Shown in pieces: positions 40,299 through 49,167 of a stretch of 64,000 nucleotides of DNA; positions within the stretch are counted from its first letter, which is position 1; the number at the start of each line of letters is the position of its first letter. Origin of the DNA: Janthinobacterium sp. J1-1 (GTDB lineage Bacteria; Pseudomonadota; Gammaproteobacteria; Burkholderiales; Burkholderiaceae_D); the NCBI RefSeq assembly GCF_030944405.1, contig NZ_CP132339.1, positions 5,642,001 through 5,706,000 of the forward strand. The letters are read 5' to 3'. Made by a program: the position numbers and the translations under genes. Under the pieces are notes generated by a model. The model saw only the letters and a list, made by a program, of their open reading frames with translations. It did not search any database and was not told where the DNA came from.

Positions 40299-41159
40299 TT
40301 ACTTCGTTTTCGATTTCTTGATGTGATCTTCGAGCTCGTTGAAGGTCGGACGCTCGGTCGAGAACAGCACCTTGCGGCCAAACTCCACCGCCAGCGCCGG
40401 TGCATAGCCGTTCAGGCTGGCCAGCAGGGTCACTTTCACGCACTGGAACATCTTGCTCGACTCTTCCAGCTTCTGTTCGAGCAGGCTGGCCAACGGCCCC
40501 ACGAAACCGTAGGCCAGCAGGATGCCGAGGAAGGTGCCGACCAGCGCGTGCGCGATCAGCATGCCCAGCTCGGCCGGCGGCAGGCCCACCGACTCCATCG
40601 TGTGCACCACGCCCATCACGGCGGCAACAATACCAAAGGCGGGCAAGCCGTCGCCCACCTTGGCGATCACATGGGCCGGCACGGCGCCCTCGTGGTGATG
40701 GGTTTCGATCTCGTTGTCCATCAGGTTTTCGATCTGGAAAGCGTCCATATTGCCCGACACCATCAGGCGCAGGTAATCGGTCATGAATTCGACGATATGG
40801 TGGTCGGCCAGCACGGCCGGATACTTGGAAAACAGCGGACTTTCCTGCGGGCTGTCGATATCGCTTTCGATCGACATCAGGCCTTCCTTGCGCACCTTGC
40901 TGAGCACTTCGAACAGCAGCGACATCAGCTCCATGTACAGGTCCTTGGTGTAGCGCGAACCCTTGAGCAGGCTGGGCAAGGCGGCCAGCGTCGCCTTGAT
41001 GGCCTTGTTATTGTTGCCGACCAGGAAGGCGCCCGCCGCCGCACCGCCGATCATCAGCAGTTCCAGCGGCTGGAACAGGGCCGCCAGATGGCCGCCCGCC
41101 AACGCGAAACCGCCGAACACCGAGGCGCAAACGATGATGTATCCGAGTATGACTAACAA
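40299..41159 (-). CDS. motA: Flagellar motor stator protein MotA
   Basis: 286 residues when started at the TTG at 41159 (read as MLVILGYIIVCASVFGG), which fits the family N-terminus and has GGGAG nine bases upstream. The in-frame ATG further upstream would add 20 unrelated residues. Four membrane helices are present, with a large cytoplasmic loop bearing the charged residues that touch FliG; PAFGIVAAVMGVVHTM and LVGTFLGILLAYGFVGPLA are the TM3/TM4 signatures with the conserved Pro. It forms the proton channel with MotB. Downstream of the methyltransferase gene and flhDC. Confidence 0.95.
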   Translation of the reverse strand: MLVILGYIIVCASVFGGFALAGGHLAALFQPLELLMIGGAAAGAFLVGNNNKAIKATLAALPSLLKGSRYTKDLYMELMSLLFEVLSKVRKEGLMSIESDIDSPQESPLFSKYPAVLADHHIVEFMTDYLRLMVSGNMDAFQIENLMDNEIETHHHEGAVPAHVIAKVGDGLPAFGIVAAVMGVVHTMESVGLPPAELGMLIAHALVGTFLGILLAYGFVGPLASLLEQKLEESSKMFQCVKVTLLASLNGYAPALAVEFGRKVLFSTERPTFNELEDHIKKSKTK

Positions 41160-41368
41160 GTGCTGTGACTCCCAAGGTGGCCGGGCATGCATACCCGTAG
41201 TGTTCTGGCAAGCTTGCATGAAGTTTAGCTACCATGGCACGCTGCTGCTGCGCTAACCGGAAGTAGCTGGAAACGGACCACATTTCAAGCTACTTCCAGC
41301 AAAGTGCCGCGTGGAACTACAATAACGTGAGATTGTGCTGTCGGCAAGCAAATAACGCAGACAATTGC

Positions 41369-42130
41369 CTAAAAGCACCATACGTAAAGTAAAGGGCCAC
41401 GCTCTGTGGCGGCAATGGTCTTATCGGGCGCACGCGCGGCGATCTTGAATTCGTAACTAAGAAGCATACTTCCCGGCAACATTTGCTTTTCGACCTGCAT
41501 CCACAGCGCCGCCATGGCGGCCGGCGACAGGTAGGCAAACACCACATCGTAATCGGCGAAATCGAGCGCCACATAGTCGCCCCGAACAAACCGCGCAGGG
41601 TTGCCCACCAGGCGCGCGCGCAAGCTGCTCACCAGCCACGGCAGCGGCGCCAGCTCGATGCCGCAAAACTGGCCATCGGGCCGGCGCCGCGCCAGGTCCA
41701 GCACCAGGCCACCGAGGCCGCTGCCGATATCGATCAGTTTCACGCCCGGACGGTCGGCGATCAACTGCGCCACTGCGCGCCACACGGCCGGCCCCGACGG
41801 ATAGAACGGCACTTGCGTGCGAAAGGTGGACCAGTACAGGCCCAGCAAAAAAATAAAGACCAGCAGGAACAACAGCGGCGGCAGCTCCAGCGCGCTGGCC
41901 GCCAGCAGCGCCGGCGCGAACAGCAGGCCGATCGCGCACCACCAGCGCGCCAGCCCGGTGCGCCAGGTGATCAGCGCCGCCAGCACTCCCTGCAGCAGGG
42001 CCACCGAGAACAAGGTCATGCCGACCCCGGCGCGTGCCAGCAGATACACCAGGCCCAGCATCAAGGGAAACGCCAGCGCCTGGATCAGGACCGCCTTGAG
42101 CGCGGGCGCGCGCAGGATTTGTTGCAGCAT
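41369..42130 (-). CDS. Membrane-anchored class I SAM-dependent methyltransferase
   Basis: 253 residues from the ATG at 42130 (MLQQILRAPALKAVLIQ). The first ~110 residues form about four membrane helices (FPLMLGLVYLLARAGVGM, LFSVALLQGVLAALITW, WWCAIGLLFAPALLAASAL, LLFLLVFIFLLGLYW). The cytoplasmic part has the SAM motif VKLIDIGSGLGGLVLDLA with acidic strand-2 end FCGIEL, then RFVRGDYVALDFADYDVVFAYLSP. The target is unknown. It lies between flhC and motA and is on the same strand, so it is probably expressed with the motility genes; a link to flagella is inferred from position only. Confidence 0.8.
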   Translation of the reverse strand: MLQQILRAPALKAVLIQALAFPLMLGLVYLLARAGVGMTLFSVALLQGVLAALITWRTGLARWWCAIGLLFAPALLAASALELPPLLFLLVFIFLLGLYWSTFRTQVPFYPSGPAVWRAVAQLIADRPGVKLIDIGSGLGGLVLDLARRRPDGQFCGIELAPLPWLVSSLRARLVGNPARFVRGDYVALDFADYDVVFAYLSPAAMAALWMQVEKQMLPGSMLLSYEFKIAARAPDKTIAATERGPLLYVWCF

Positions 42131-42213
42131 GGAGCTAGTATGAGTGGAAACAGTGGTGAAAACGCCAGCGTTGGCGGCGGTGCGGCATCCCGACTTTGTC
42201 TGACACGCGCCGG

Positions 42214-42774
42214 TCAGCCAGCGCTGCCGGATGGCGCCGCAATCGCTTCGTCGCGGGCTTTCTTGGTCTTGCCGGCGCGCGAAGGCATGTGGCACAGGCC
42301 GCACACATAATCGGCGTTCAGGTCGAGGCAGTTGACGACGAACTTGCCGCCGCACTTGCCGCAGGTGGCCATGGCCAGCATCTTGCTGCTGAAAAAGCGC
42401 ACCAGCGTCCAGGCGCGCGTCAGCGACAGCAGCGGCTCTTCGCCCGGTTCGGGGGGCATTTGTTCGAGGTAGAGCTTGTAAGCCTTCATGACGGCTTCGA
42501 TGCCGGTGGCGCCGGCGTGTTCCACGAGGAAGTGGTGGATATTGATGAACAGCGAGGAGTGGATGTTCGGTTGCCAGGTGATAAACCAGTCGGTCGAAAA
42601 CGGCAGCATGCCTTTCGGTGGCGACACCCCTTTCAACTCCTTGTACAGGTTGAGCAGGCGTTCGCGCGACAGCGATACTTCGGTTTCCAGCAACTGCAGG
42701 CGGGCGCCCAGCTGTATCAACTCGATCGCAAGCTGTATTTCCTGTGCTTCCGAGACGACACTCTTTTTGGCCAT
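42214..42774 (-). CDS. flhC: Flagellar master regulator subunit FlhC
   Basis: 186 residues. Helical N-terminus (AIELIQLGARLQLLETEVSLSRERLLNLYKEL in family pattern), then STDWFITWQPNIHSSLF and the zinc site CGKCGGKFV...CLDLNADYVCGLC with four cysteines. With FlhD it forms the FlhD4C2 activator of class II flagellar promoters. flhD lies 35 bp upstream. Confidence 0.96.
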   Translation of the reverse strand: MAKKSVVSEAQEIQLAIELIQLGARLQLLETEVSLSRERLLNLYKELKGVSPPKGMLPFSTDWFITWQPNIHSSLFINIHHFLVEHAGATGIEAVMKAYKLYLEQMPPEPGEEPLLSLTRAWTLVRFFSSKMLAMATCGKCGGKFVVNCLDLNADYVCGLCHMPSRAGKTKKARDEAIAAPSGSAG

Positions 42775-42809
42775 GCTACTGCTCCCGTCTGATTGACTAC
42801 GGGTACAGT

Positions 42810-43133
42810 TTACACGATTTCTTCGACGCCCTGTCCGGCCATCAGGATGGCGGCGTGCGACTGCGCCAGCGAGCGGTCCTTATTGTAGTTCGTCAACATG
42901 CCCAGGATGGCGCTGTCATCGAAGCGGAAGCGGGCCAGCATCATGTTGCCGCCAGCCAGTTTCAGGATCTGGGCATTGCTCATGCCTTCGATCAGTTCGG
43001 CGATTTCCGCCGACACGCCAAGACGGAAGATGGCCGTTACCTTGTCCGCGCGGATCATCTGCTGGGCCAGCATCAAGTAGCTCAGGTTAGCGTCGCGAAT
43101 CTCAGCCATCATGTCGTTAGCAGTCATTTCCAT
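42810..43133 (-). CDS. flhD: Flagellar master regulator subunit FlhD
   Basis: 107 residues: IRDANLSYLMLAQQMIRADKVTAIFRLGVS matches the FlhD core, followed by a helix-turn-helix-like C-terminus (NAQILKLAGGNMMLARFRFDD). Expected length for betaproteobacterial FlhD. It is the first gene of the motility cluster; its promoter must lie in the long gap upstream. An ATG two codons later is an alternative start. Confidence 0.95.
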   Translation of the reverse strand: MEMTANDMMAEIRDANLSYLMLAQQMIRADKVTAIFRLGVSAEIAELIEGMSNAQILKLAGGNMMLARFRFDDSAILGMLTNYNKDRSLAQSHAAILMAGQGVEEIV

Positions 43134-43719
43134 CTCCTCAATCCGTTAAATTCTTCAACTGGAGCACTTCGTGTTTCCAGTGAGATACATTCTGAAGGAG
43201 CAACAGAAAACGGCATAGAGGTGCGACGCTGTATTTTTGGCCGGACAATAGAGGATGGGACCGTAGGTGTTTGTCTTACAAACACGGTACGATCATGGCC
43301 GCACGCCTGTAAAAGCGTGGAAAGAGGAGCGCTGAACAATCAAGTGTGATGACCTTCTGCAGAAAAACGGCTATCGCTTTTTTACAACGGCTTGACTTGC
43401 ATCAAAATACCCATACTGCCTGTTACGGCAGCGGCGCCGAGAACTTGAGGACTTTTTTAAAAATTTATGAAAAAAATTCTGAAAAAAGTTTTCATCTCTT
43501 CTTATGTAGTCTTTTACGACGCTTGCCATGGAAACTTTAGGGTCTTTTGAAAATATTTTGAAAAAAAGCGAAATTTTGTCGCGACGCCCGGGAAAACCGC
43601 TCTTTTGATACTGGTTTCAAGTAGGAAAATAGTGCATGACAGCCAAGACTTGCTACACTGCCGTTCCCGTTCGGTACGTTTTGCCGAGCCGATCACATGC
43701 ATCCAAAACAAGTATCGAC
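43134..43719. other. Long AT-rich intergenic region between flhD and kynU
   Basis: 586 bp without a supportable gene, much lower in GC than its surroundings. It must contain the divergent promoters for flhDC (minus) and kynUA (plus). Between 43445 and 43580 there are many A and T tracts (for example TTTTTTAAAAATTTATG and GAAAATATTTTG) in near-helical phase, so the DNA may be curved or bound by a nucleoid protein. Two loosely similar blocks (GAGGACTTTTTTAAAA at 43447 and TAGGGTCTTTTGAAAA at 43539) recur about 90 bp apart. I could not assign a specific operator. Confidence 0.6.
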
Positions 43720-44982
43720 ATGAAAGCCAACATGATTTCCCGACAAGATTGCATAACACTCGACCACGACGACGCGCTGGCGCCGCTGCGCGCCCAGTTC
43801 GACCTGCCGGCCGGCGTGATTTACCTCGACGGCAACTCGCTCGGTGCCCGTCCGAAAGCGGCCATGGCCCGCGCGCGGCAGGTGATCGAGGCCGAATGGG
43901 GCCATGACCTGATCCGCAGCTGGAATACCAACGGCTGGTTCGACCTGCCGAAACGCCTGGGCAAGCTGTTGTCTCCGCTGCTAGGCGCCACCGACGGCGA
44001 AGTCGTCATTACCGACACCACCTCGGTCAACCTGTTCAAGGCGCTGGCCGCCGCGCTGCGGATGCAGGCGTCGGCCCCTGCCTGCGCCGCGCGCCGCATT
44101 ATCGTCAGCGAACGCAGCAATTTCCCGACCGACCTGTATATGGCGCAGGGACTGGCCGCCTGGCTCGATCGCGGCTACCAGCTGCGGCTGGTCGACGACC
44201 CGGCCGAGCTGGCGCAGGCGATCGATGGCGACTGCGCCGTGGCCATGCTCACGCACGTCAACTACCGCAGCGGCTACCAGCACGACATGGCTGCCATCAG
44301 CGCCCACTGCCACCAACAAGGCGCGCTGGCGCTGTGGGACCTGGCCCATTCGGCCGGCGCCGTGCCGCTGGACCTGAACGGCGATGGCGCCGACCTGGCC
44401 GTCGGCTGCACCTACAAATACCTGAACGGCGGACCCGGCGCGCCGGCCTTTATCTGGGTGCCGAAAAAGCACCAGGCGGCCTTCCGCCAGCCACTGTCCG
44501 GCTGGTGGGGCCACAGCGCGCCGTTTGCCATGGACCCGGCCTTCGCACCCGCCGACGGCATCGCGCGCGCCCTGTGCGGGACGCAACCCATCGTGTCGCT
44601 GGCGCTGGTCGAATGCGGCCTCGACATCTTTGCCCAAACCACCATGCAGGCGATCCGCGCCAAGTCGCTGGCGTTGACCGACCTGTTTATCGCATTGGTG
44701 GAACAGCGCTGCGCCAGCCATCCATTGGGCCTGGTCACGCCGCGCGAGCATGCGCGGCGCGGCAGCCAGGCCAGCTTCACGCACCCGCATGGCTATGCAG
44801 TGATGCAGGCCCTGATCGCGCGCGGCGTGATCGGAGACTACCGCGAACCGGCCATCATGCGCTTCGGCTTCACGCCGCTGTACACCAGCTTTGCCGAGGT
44901 GTGGGATGCGACGGAGATCCTGCGCGAGATCCTTGACACGCAAGCCTACGATGTCAAAGCCCGCCGCGACGCGGTGACCTGA
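43720..44982 (+). CDS. kynU: Kynureninase
   Basis: 420 residues from the ATG at 43720 ([15 protein letters not shown]); the frame is open further upstream but without a start signal. PLP enzyme that splits kynurenine to anthranilate and alanine. Motifs: [67 protein letters not shown] with the PLP Lys in TYKYLNGG, and [12 protein letters not shown]. Followed 18 bp later by kynA, giving a kynUA operon for tryptophan breakdown to anthranilate; kynB is not next to them. Confidence 0.95.
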   Translation: MKANMISRQDCITLDHDDALAPLRAQFDLPAGVIYLDGNSLGARPKAAMARARQVIEAEWGHDLIRSWNTNGWFDLPKRLGKLLSPLLGATDGEVVITDTTSVNLFKALAAALRMQASAPACAARRIIVSERSNFPTDLYMAQGLAAWLDRGYQLRLVDDPAELAQAIDGDCAVAMLTHVNYRSGYQHDMAAISAHCHQQGALALWDLAHSAGAVPLDLNGDGADLAVGCTYKYLNGGPGAPAFIWVPKKHQAAFRQPLSGWWGHSAPFAMDPAFAPADGIARALCGTQPIVSLALVECGLDIFAQTTMQAIRAKSLALTDLFIALVEQRCASHPLGLVTPREHARRGSQASFTHPHGYAVMQALIARGVIGDYREPAIMRFGFTPLYTSFAEVWDATEILREILDTQAYDVKARRDAVT

Positions 44983-45000
44983 ACTACCAGAGACGACGAC

Positions 45001-45903
45001 ATGAACGAGAACACACCAGGCAACGGCTGCCCCATGCATGCCGGCGCACAGGATGCAAAAGACGCGCAATGGCACGGAAAAGACGCGCAATGGCACGGCG
45101 CGCAGATGGACTTCAGCGAGTCGATGAGCTATGGCGACTACCTGGCACTGGACCGCATCCTGACGGCCCAGCATCCGCTGTCGCCGAACCATAACGAGAT
45201 GCTGTTCATCGTGCAGCACCAGACCAGCGAACTGTGGATGAAGCTGATGCTGCACGAAATGCACGCCGTGCGCGCCAACCTGCAAAGCGGTGACCTGCCA
45301 CCGGCCTTCAAGATGCTGGCCAGGGTGGCGCGCATCATGGATCAACTGGTGCACGCCTGGGACGTGCTGGCGACCATGACGCCGCCCGAATACACGGCCA
45401 TCCGGCCATATCTCGGCGCCTCGTCGGGCTTCCAGTCCTACCAGTACCGCGAGATCGAATTCATTTTGGGGAACAAGAACGCGGCGCTGCTGAACGTGCA
45501 CACCACCGCGCCCGAATCGTACGCCGTGCTGGAGGCCGCCCTGCGCTCGCCGTCCGTCTACGACGAGTCGGTCAGGCTGCTGGCGCGCCATGGCCTGCCG
45601 ATTTCGGCGGCCCGCCTGAACGCCGACTGGACTTTGCCCACCGCCAGCGACGATACCGTGAAGGCGGCCTGGCTGGAAGTCTACCGCGACCCGTCCAAAT
45701 ACTGGGCCCTGTACGAGCTGGCCGAAAAGCTGGTCGACCTGGAAACGGCGTTCCGCTTCTGGCGCTTCCGCCATGTCACCACGGTGGAGCGCATTATCGG
45801 CTTCAAGACCGGCACCGGCGGCACGGCCGGCGTCAGCTACCTGCGCAAGATGCTCGACGTGGTGCTGTTCCCGGAATTGTTCGCGCTGCGCACCGAGCTC
45901 TGA
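45001..45903 (+). CDS. kynA: Tryptophan 2,3-dioxygenase
   Basis: 300 residues; haem enzyme opening the indole ring of tryptophan to N-formylkynurenine. Family signatures: [55 protein letters not shown], and the proximal haem His in [25 protein letters not shown]. The first ~35 residues are variable and contain a duplicated KDAQWHG caused by a 21-bp tandem repeat. Works ahead of kynureninase; the formamidase step must be supplied elsewhere. Confidence 0.96.
   Translation: MNENTPGNGCPMHAGAQDAKDAQWHGKDAQWHGAQMDFSESMSYGDYLALDRILTAQHPLSPNHNEMLFIVQHQTSELWMKLMLHEMHAVRANLQSGDLPPAFKMLARVARIMDQLVHAWDVLATMTPPEYTAIRPYLGASSGFQSYQYREIEFILGNKNAALLNVHTTAPESYAVLEAALRSPSVYDESVRLLARHGLPISAARLNADWTLPTASDDTVKAAWLEVYRDPSKYWALYELAEKLVDLETAFRFWRFRHVTTVERIIGFKTGTGGTAGVSYLRKMLDVVLFPELFALRTEL
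45057..45098 (+). repeat. Perfect 21-bp tandem duplication in kynA
   Basis: The unit AAAAGACGCGCAATGGCACG(G) occurs twice back to back (45057-45077, 45078-45098), in frame, adding seven residues to the flexible N-terminus of KynA. Confidence 0.9.
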
Positions 45904-46002
45904 TCGTCAAAGGCGCGCGCACGATAGGCGCGTATTTGCCCTATGGGAAGAAGTTAGGCAGTATCGATGCCTTTCCCTAGTGGGCAACGCGCCTGTCACC
46001 CG

Positions 46003-48039
46003 ATGAAACGCCTTTTTTTACCACTGCTGCTCTGCACAGCCCTCGCCCACGCCGCACCATTTTATGAAGGCAAGCCGCTGGCCCATCCGGTGATTGCGGC
46101 CTCGCAGGACAGCGGCCTCGATATCGTCTTTCTCAAGGAGGCCGGCGGCGTCAACGCGTACTACTGCGAGTGTGCAAAGGCCGGCGCAAAACCGCAACGG
46201 CTCGACGAGTTCGGCCATGCCGTGATCCGCTCCGTGTTCTACGCGCCGCTCGACCACAAGCCCGAAATCCCCACCCTGCTGGTGCTGTTCCGGCTTGACG
46301 GCAAGCAGGGCTTGCGCGCCTACCGGCATGATCACAGTTCGGGCAGATACGTGAAGCTCACCCGCCTGCAGCCGGCGCTGGACCGCATCGTGGCGCAAAC
46401 CGCCACGCCGAACGCGGGCCAGGTCAAGACAGCGCTGTCGAAGTTATCGCCGATGGATTACAGCGTCGCGCGCGGCAAGAGCGGCAATGCCGACTTCGAC
46501 GCGATGGACCATACGCAAGGCACGGTGGTCGGCTTTTTTGACAATCAGGGCCGCCCCGTGGACGCCGCCAGCAAGGACGCCATCAGCTACAAGAAAACCT
46601 TCCGGAAAAAAGGCGCGCTTCTCCTGACCGCCAGCTACACCCTGTATGGCGACGGCGGCACGGGCGAGCTGCCCAATTACCGCCTGTGGCAGGTGGGCTG
46701 GGAAACGGCGCCGCAGCAATTCACGGGCAGCATGCAGGGGCCGTCCGTCATCTACAGCCTGGCCTGGGACGATGGCTCGGTGGTCGAACGGGGCGAATAC
46801 GCCAACGGCAAGCGTACCGGCATGTGGACACGCAGCAGCATGCATGAAGGGTCATCGAAAGGCGCGTATGTCAACGGCCTGCCCGACGGCCCCTGGCATA
46901 TCGAGGAGCCGAAACAGACCGAGGACGGCGTGTACCGCGCCGGCCAGCGCGAAGGCCGCTGGACCGTCATCAACTACGCCGACCAGGATGAAGTGACGGG
47001 CTTCGACACCTACGCGGGCGGCCAGCTCAATGGCCCTTCCGAACGCAGCATGGGTGGCAAGCTGCAGGCGCGCGGCAACTACGTCAATGGCACGCGCCAG
47101 GGCACGTGGATCACGAGCGACGGTGAAGGCAGCTATCTCGACGGCTTGCGCGACGGCCCCTGGACACTGAAGCTCAAGGACGGCGCCAGCCTGCGCGTCC
47201 CTTTCGTCAAGGGCAAGAAGCACGGCGAGGCAACCGAGACCGACGCCAGCGGCAAGCTGCGCCTGCGCGAACATTATGCGATGGACGTGCCCGACGGCGA
47301 GCGCACGCGCTATCTGCCGGACGGCACCGTGGTCTACCAGGCGACATTGCGCAACGGCCAGCTCGACGGGCGCGAACGCGCCTGGGATGACAACAAGATC
47401 CTGCGCCTCGACACGCAATGGGATAACGGCAAGAAACAGGGCATGGACGCGCGCTACTATGCCAGCGGCAAGCCGGAACGCCTGACCGTGGTCGAGCGTG
47501 GCCGGCTGGCGGCGCATCTGCGCGAGTATGCCGAAGACGGCCTTCTTATCAACGATATCCACCGCTGCACCTTTACCGAATATGGCCGGGAACGCGACGA
47601 CGTGTGCGACTACCACCGCCTCAATTTCGCCAGCGGCCAGCCACAGTACGATTACCAGTTCCAGTTCGGCCAGCGCCAGGAAGGCCGTTCCTGGTATGCG
47701 AACGGCAAGGTGATGGATGAACTGCTGGTCGACCGCGCCAAGGACACCTCGGTCTACAACACCTATTTTGAAAGCGGCCAGCTCAAATGCACGGAGCCGC
47801 GCCGTGGTCACGCCACGCGCACCGTCAACGGCCAGACCTACTTCAGCTATGCTTCGGCTGACCGCGACGGCGACGCCATCTGCTATCACCCGAACGGGAA
47901 GGTGGCCAGCATCCGCAGCTACCGCCAGCGCATCGCCGTCGATTGCGGCAAGCAGTTTGACGATACCGGCAAGCAGATATCGCCAGGGCCGGAAGGCTGC
48001 CCCGTGCCGAAAAAAGTCCCGTTTATTTTTGGAGAATAA
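46003..48039 (+). CDS. Secreted MORN/YwqK-repeat protein
   Basis: 678 residues from the ATG at 46003, giving a signal peptide (MKRLFLPLLLCTALAHAAPF). From about residue 230 onward there are many short repeats of the form G-x-Y-x-x-G-x-x-x-G-x-W (for example GEYANGKRTGMWT, GAYVNGLPDGPWHI, GVYRAGQREGRWTV, GNYVNGTRQGTWIT, GSYLDGLRDGPWTL), as in MORN-like and YwqK-type proteins, which build elongated beta-sheets. Cysteines near the N-terminus and C-terminus suggest disulphides. Probably periplasmic or surface protein; partner unknown. The next gene starts 2 bases after its stop, so the two are co-translated. Confidence 0.78.
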   Translation: MKRLFLPLLLCTALAHAAPFYEGKPLAHPVIAASQDSGLDIVFLKEAGGVNAYYCECAKAGAKPQRLDEFGHAVIRSVFYAPLDHKPEIPTLLVLFRLDGKQGLRAYRHDHSSGRYVKLTRLQPALDRIVAQTATPNAGQVKTALSKLSPMDYSVARGKSGNADFDAMDHTQGTVVGFFDNQGRPVDAASKDAISYKKTFRKKGALLLTASYTLYGDGGTGELPNYRLWQVGWETAPQQFTGSMQGPSVIYSLAWDDGSVVERGEYANGKRTGMWTRSSMHEGSSKGAYVNGLPDGPWHIEEPKQTEDGVYRAGQREGRWTVINYADQDEVTGFDTYAGGQLNGPSERSMGGKLQARGNYVNGTRQGTWITSDGEGSYLDGLRDGPWTLKLKDGASLRVPFVKGKKHGEATETDASGKLRLREHYAMDVPDGERTRYLPDGTVVYQATLRNGQLDGRERAWDDNKILRLDTQWDNGKKQGMDARYYASGKPERLTVVERGRLAAHLREYAEDGLLINDIHRCTFTEYGRERDDVCDYHRLNFASGQPQYDYQFQFGQRQEGRSWYANGKVMDELLVDRAKDTSVYNTYFESGQLKCTEPRRGHATRTVNGQTYFSYASADRDGDAICYHPNGKVASIRSYRQRIAVDCGKQFDDTGKQISPGPEGCPVPKKVPFIFGE

Positions 48040-48041
48040 GA

Positions 48042-49073
48042 ATGGAACACATCACGCTGACGATCCAGAATCCGGCCGAACTTGACGCCGCAGAAATCGG
48101 CGCCGCCATCGCCGCCGGCCGGCAGGTGCTGGTGCAGTTCGATACCCTGGGCGAGCCCGAACCGCTGCTGCCTGAACTCGATGCACTGGCGGCCACCCAT
48201 GGCGCCGCGCTGACCATCCGCATCTACGGCTACGATCCGCGGGTGTTCGATACGCGCATCCTGCGCGCGCTGCCGCATGTGGCCAGCCTGTCGATCGACT
48301 GCCACCGCAATGCACTGTATCTGGAGACGCTGGGCGAACTGCACCACCTCAAGCGCCTGGACCTGGGCGTATATGAGCTGGCGCAAACCGATATCCTGCA
48401 GCTGGAAAACCTGCACGGCCTGGAACACCTGTCCTTGGGCGAGTCGGCCAAAAACAATATCGACCTGGCGCCGCTGCGCCACTACACGCGGCTGTCTACA
48501 CTGGCGATCGAAGGCCATGCCGGTCATATCGACACGCTGGCCGGTTTGCCGGCATTGACCAGGTTGTCGCTGTACCGCATCAAGAACAAGGTAGCGCTCG
48601 ATTTTATGTCCGGCATCGCGCAGCTTGATCGCCTGCTGCTGCAGTTGGGCGGGCGCGAATCGATCCAGGAGATCGACGCGCCACGATTGAACAAGCTGGA
48701 AATAATCCGCGTGCGCGGGCTGGAAGACTTGGGCGACCTGGGCCGGTTTCCGCTGCTGCGCCAGCTGTGGCTGGAAGACCAGATCAAGCTGACGCAACTC
48801 GATGTGCGTGACAATCCGCTGCTGGAACGGCTGCATCTGCTGACGTGCAAGGGGCTGGAGCGGCTCGATGGCCTGGCTTTACTGCCCGCGCTGCACACAT
48901 TGACCGTGTCGGAAACCCGGCTCGATTTTGATGCGCTGCTGGCAGGCGGACTGCCGGCGGCGCTGACCGATATGCGATTCAGGACGGGGAAGGTCAGGCG
49001 CGACGAGGAGATCAGGGCGATGCTGGCGCTGGCGGGCCATGGTGGTGATGTCGGGTTACGCGCTGCGCGCTAA
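48042..49073 (+). CDS. Leucine-rich repeat protein
   Basis: 343 residues, no signal peptide. Repeating L-x-x-L-x-L units of about 22-24 residues from residue ~75 (LPHVASLSID, LHHLKRLDLG, LHGLEHLSLG, YTRLSTLAIE, LPALTRLSLY, FPLLRQLWLE, NPLLERLHLL, LPALHTLTVS) indicate a curved LRR solenoid used for protein binding. Its Shine-Dalgarno GGAG overlaps the stop of the upstream MORN-type gene. The last residues VGLRAAR and the stop codon are encoded by a REP palindrome, so the natural C-terminus has probably been altered. Function unknown. Confidence 0.82.
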   Translation: MEHITLTIQNPAELDAAEIGAAIAAGRQVLVQFDTLGEPEPLLPELDALAATHGAALTIRIYGYDPRVFDTRILRALPHVASLSIDCHRNALYLETLGELHHLKRLDLGVYELAQTDILQLENLHGLEHLSLGESAKNNIDLAPLRHYTRLSTLAIEGHAGHIDTLAGLPALTRLSLYRIKNKVALDFMSGIAQLDRLLLQLGGRESIQEIDAPRLNKLEIIRVRGLEDLGDLGRFPLLRQLWLEDQIKLTQLDVRDNPLLERLHLLTCKGLERLDGLALLPALHTLTVSETRLDFDALLAGGLPAALTDMRFRTGKVRRDEEIRAMLALAGHGGDVGLRAAR

Positions 49074-49137
49074 CCCGACCTACGATCCTGCATCCCTCAC
49101 GCAGGTCGGATTAGCCCTTGCGGGGCCGTAATCCGAC
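49050..49137. repeat. BIME-like pair of REP palindromes
   Basis: First dyad 49050-49079 (GTCGGGTTACGCGC...GCGCGCTAACCCGAC) overlaps the 3' end of the LRR gene; second 49105-49137 (GTCGGATTAG...CGTAATCCGAC). The spacer begins CTACG and ends ACGCAG, the same layout as the site occupied by IS110 copy 1. Confidence 0.85.
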
Positions 49138-49167
49138 AACATCGCCGGAGTGAACAATGGTGTCGAT

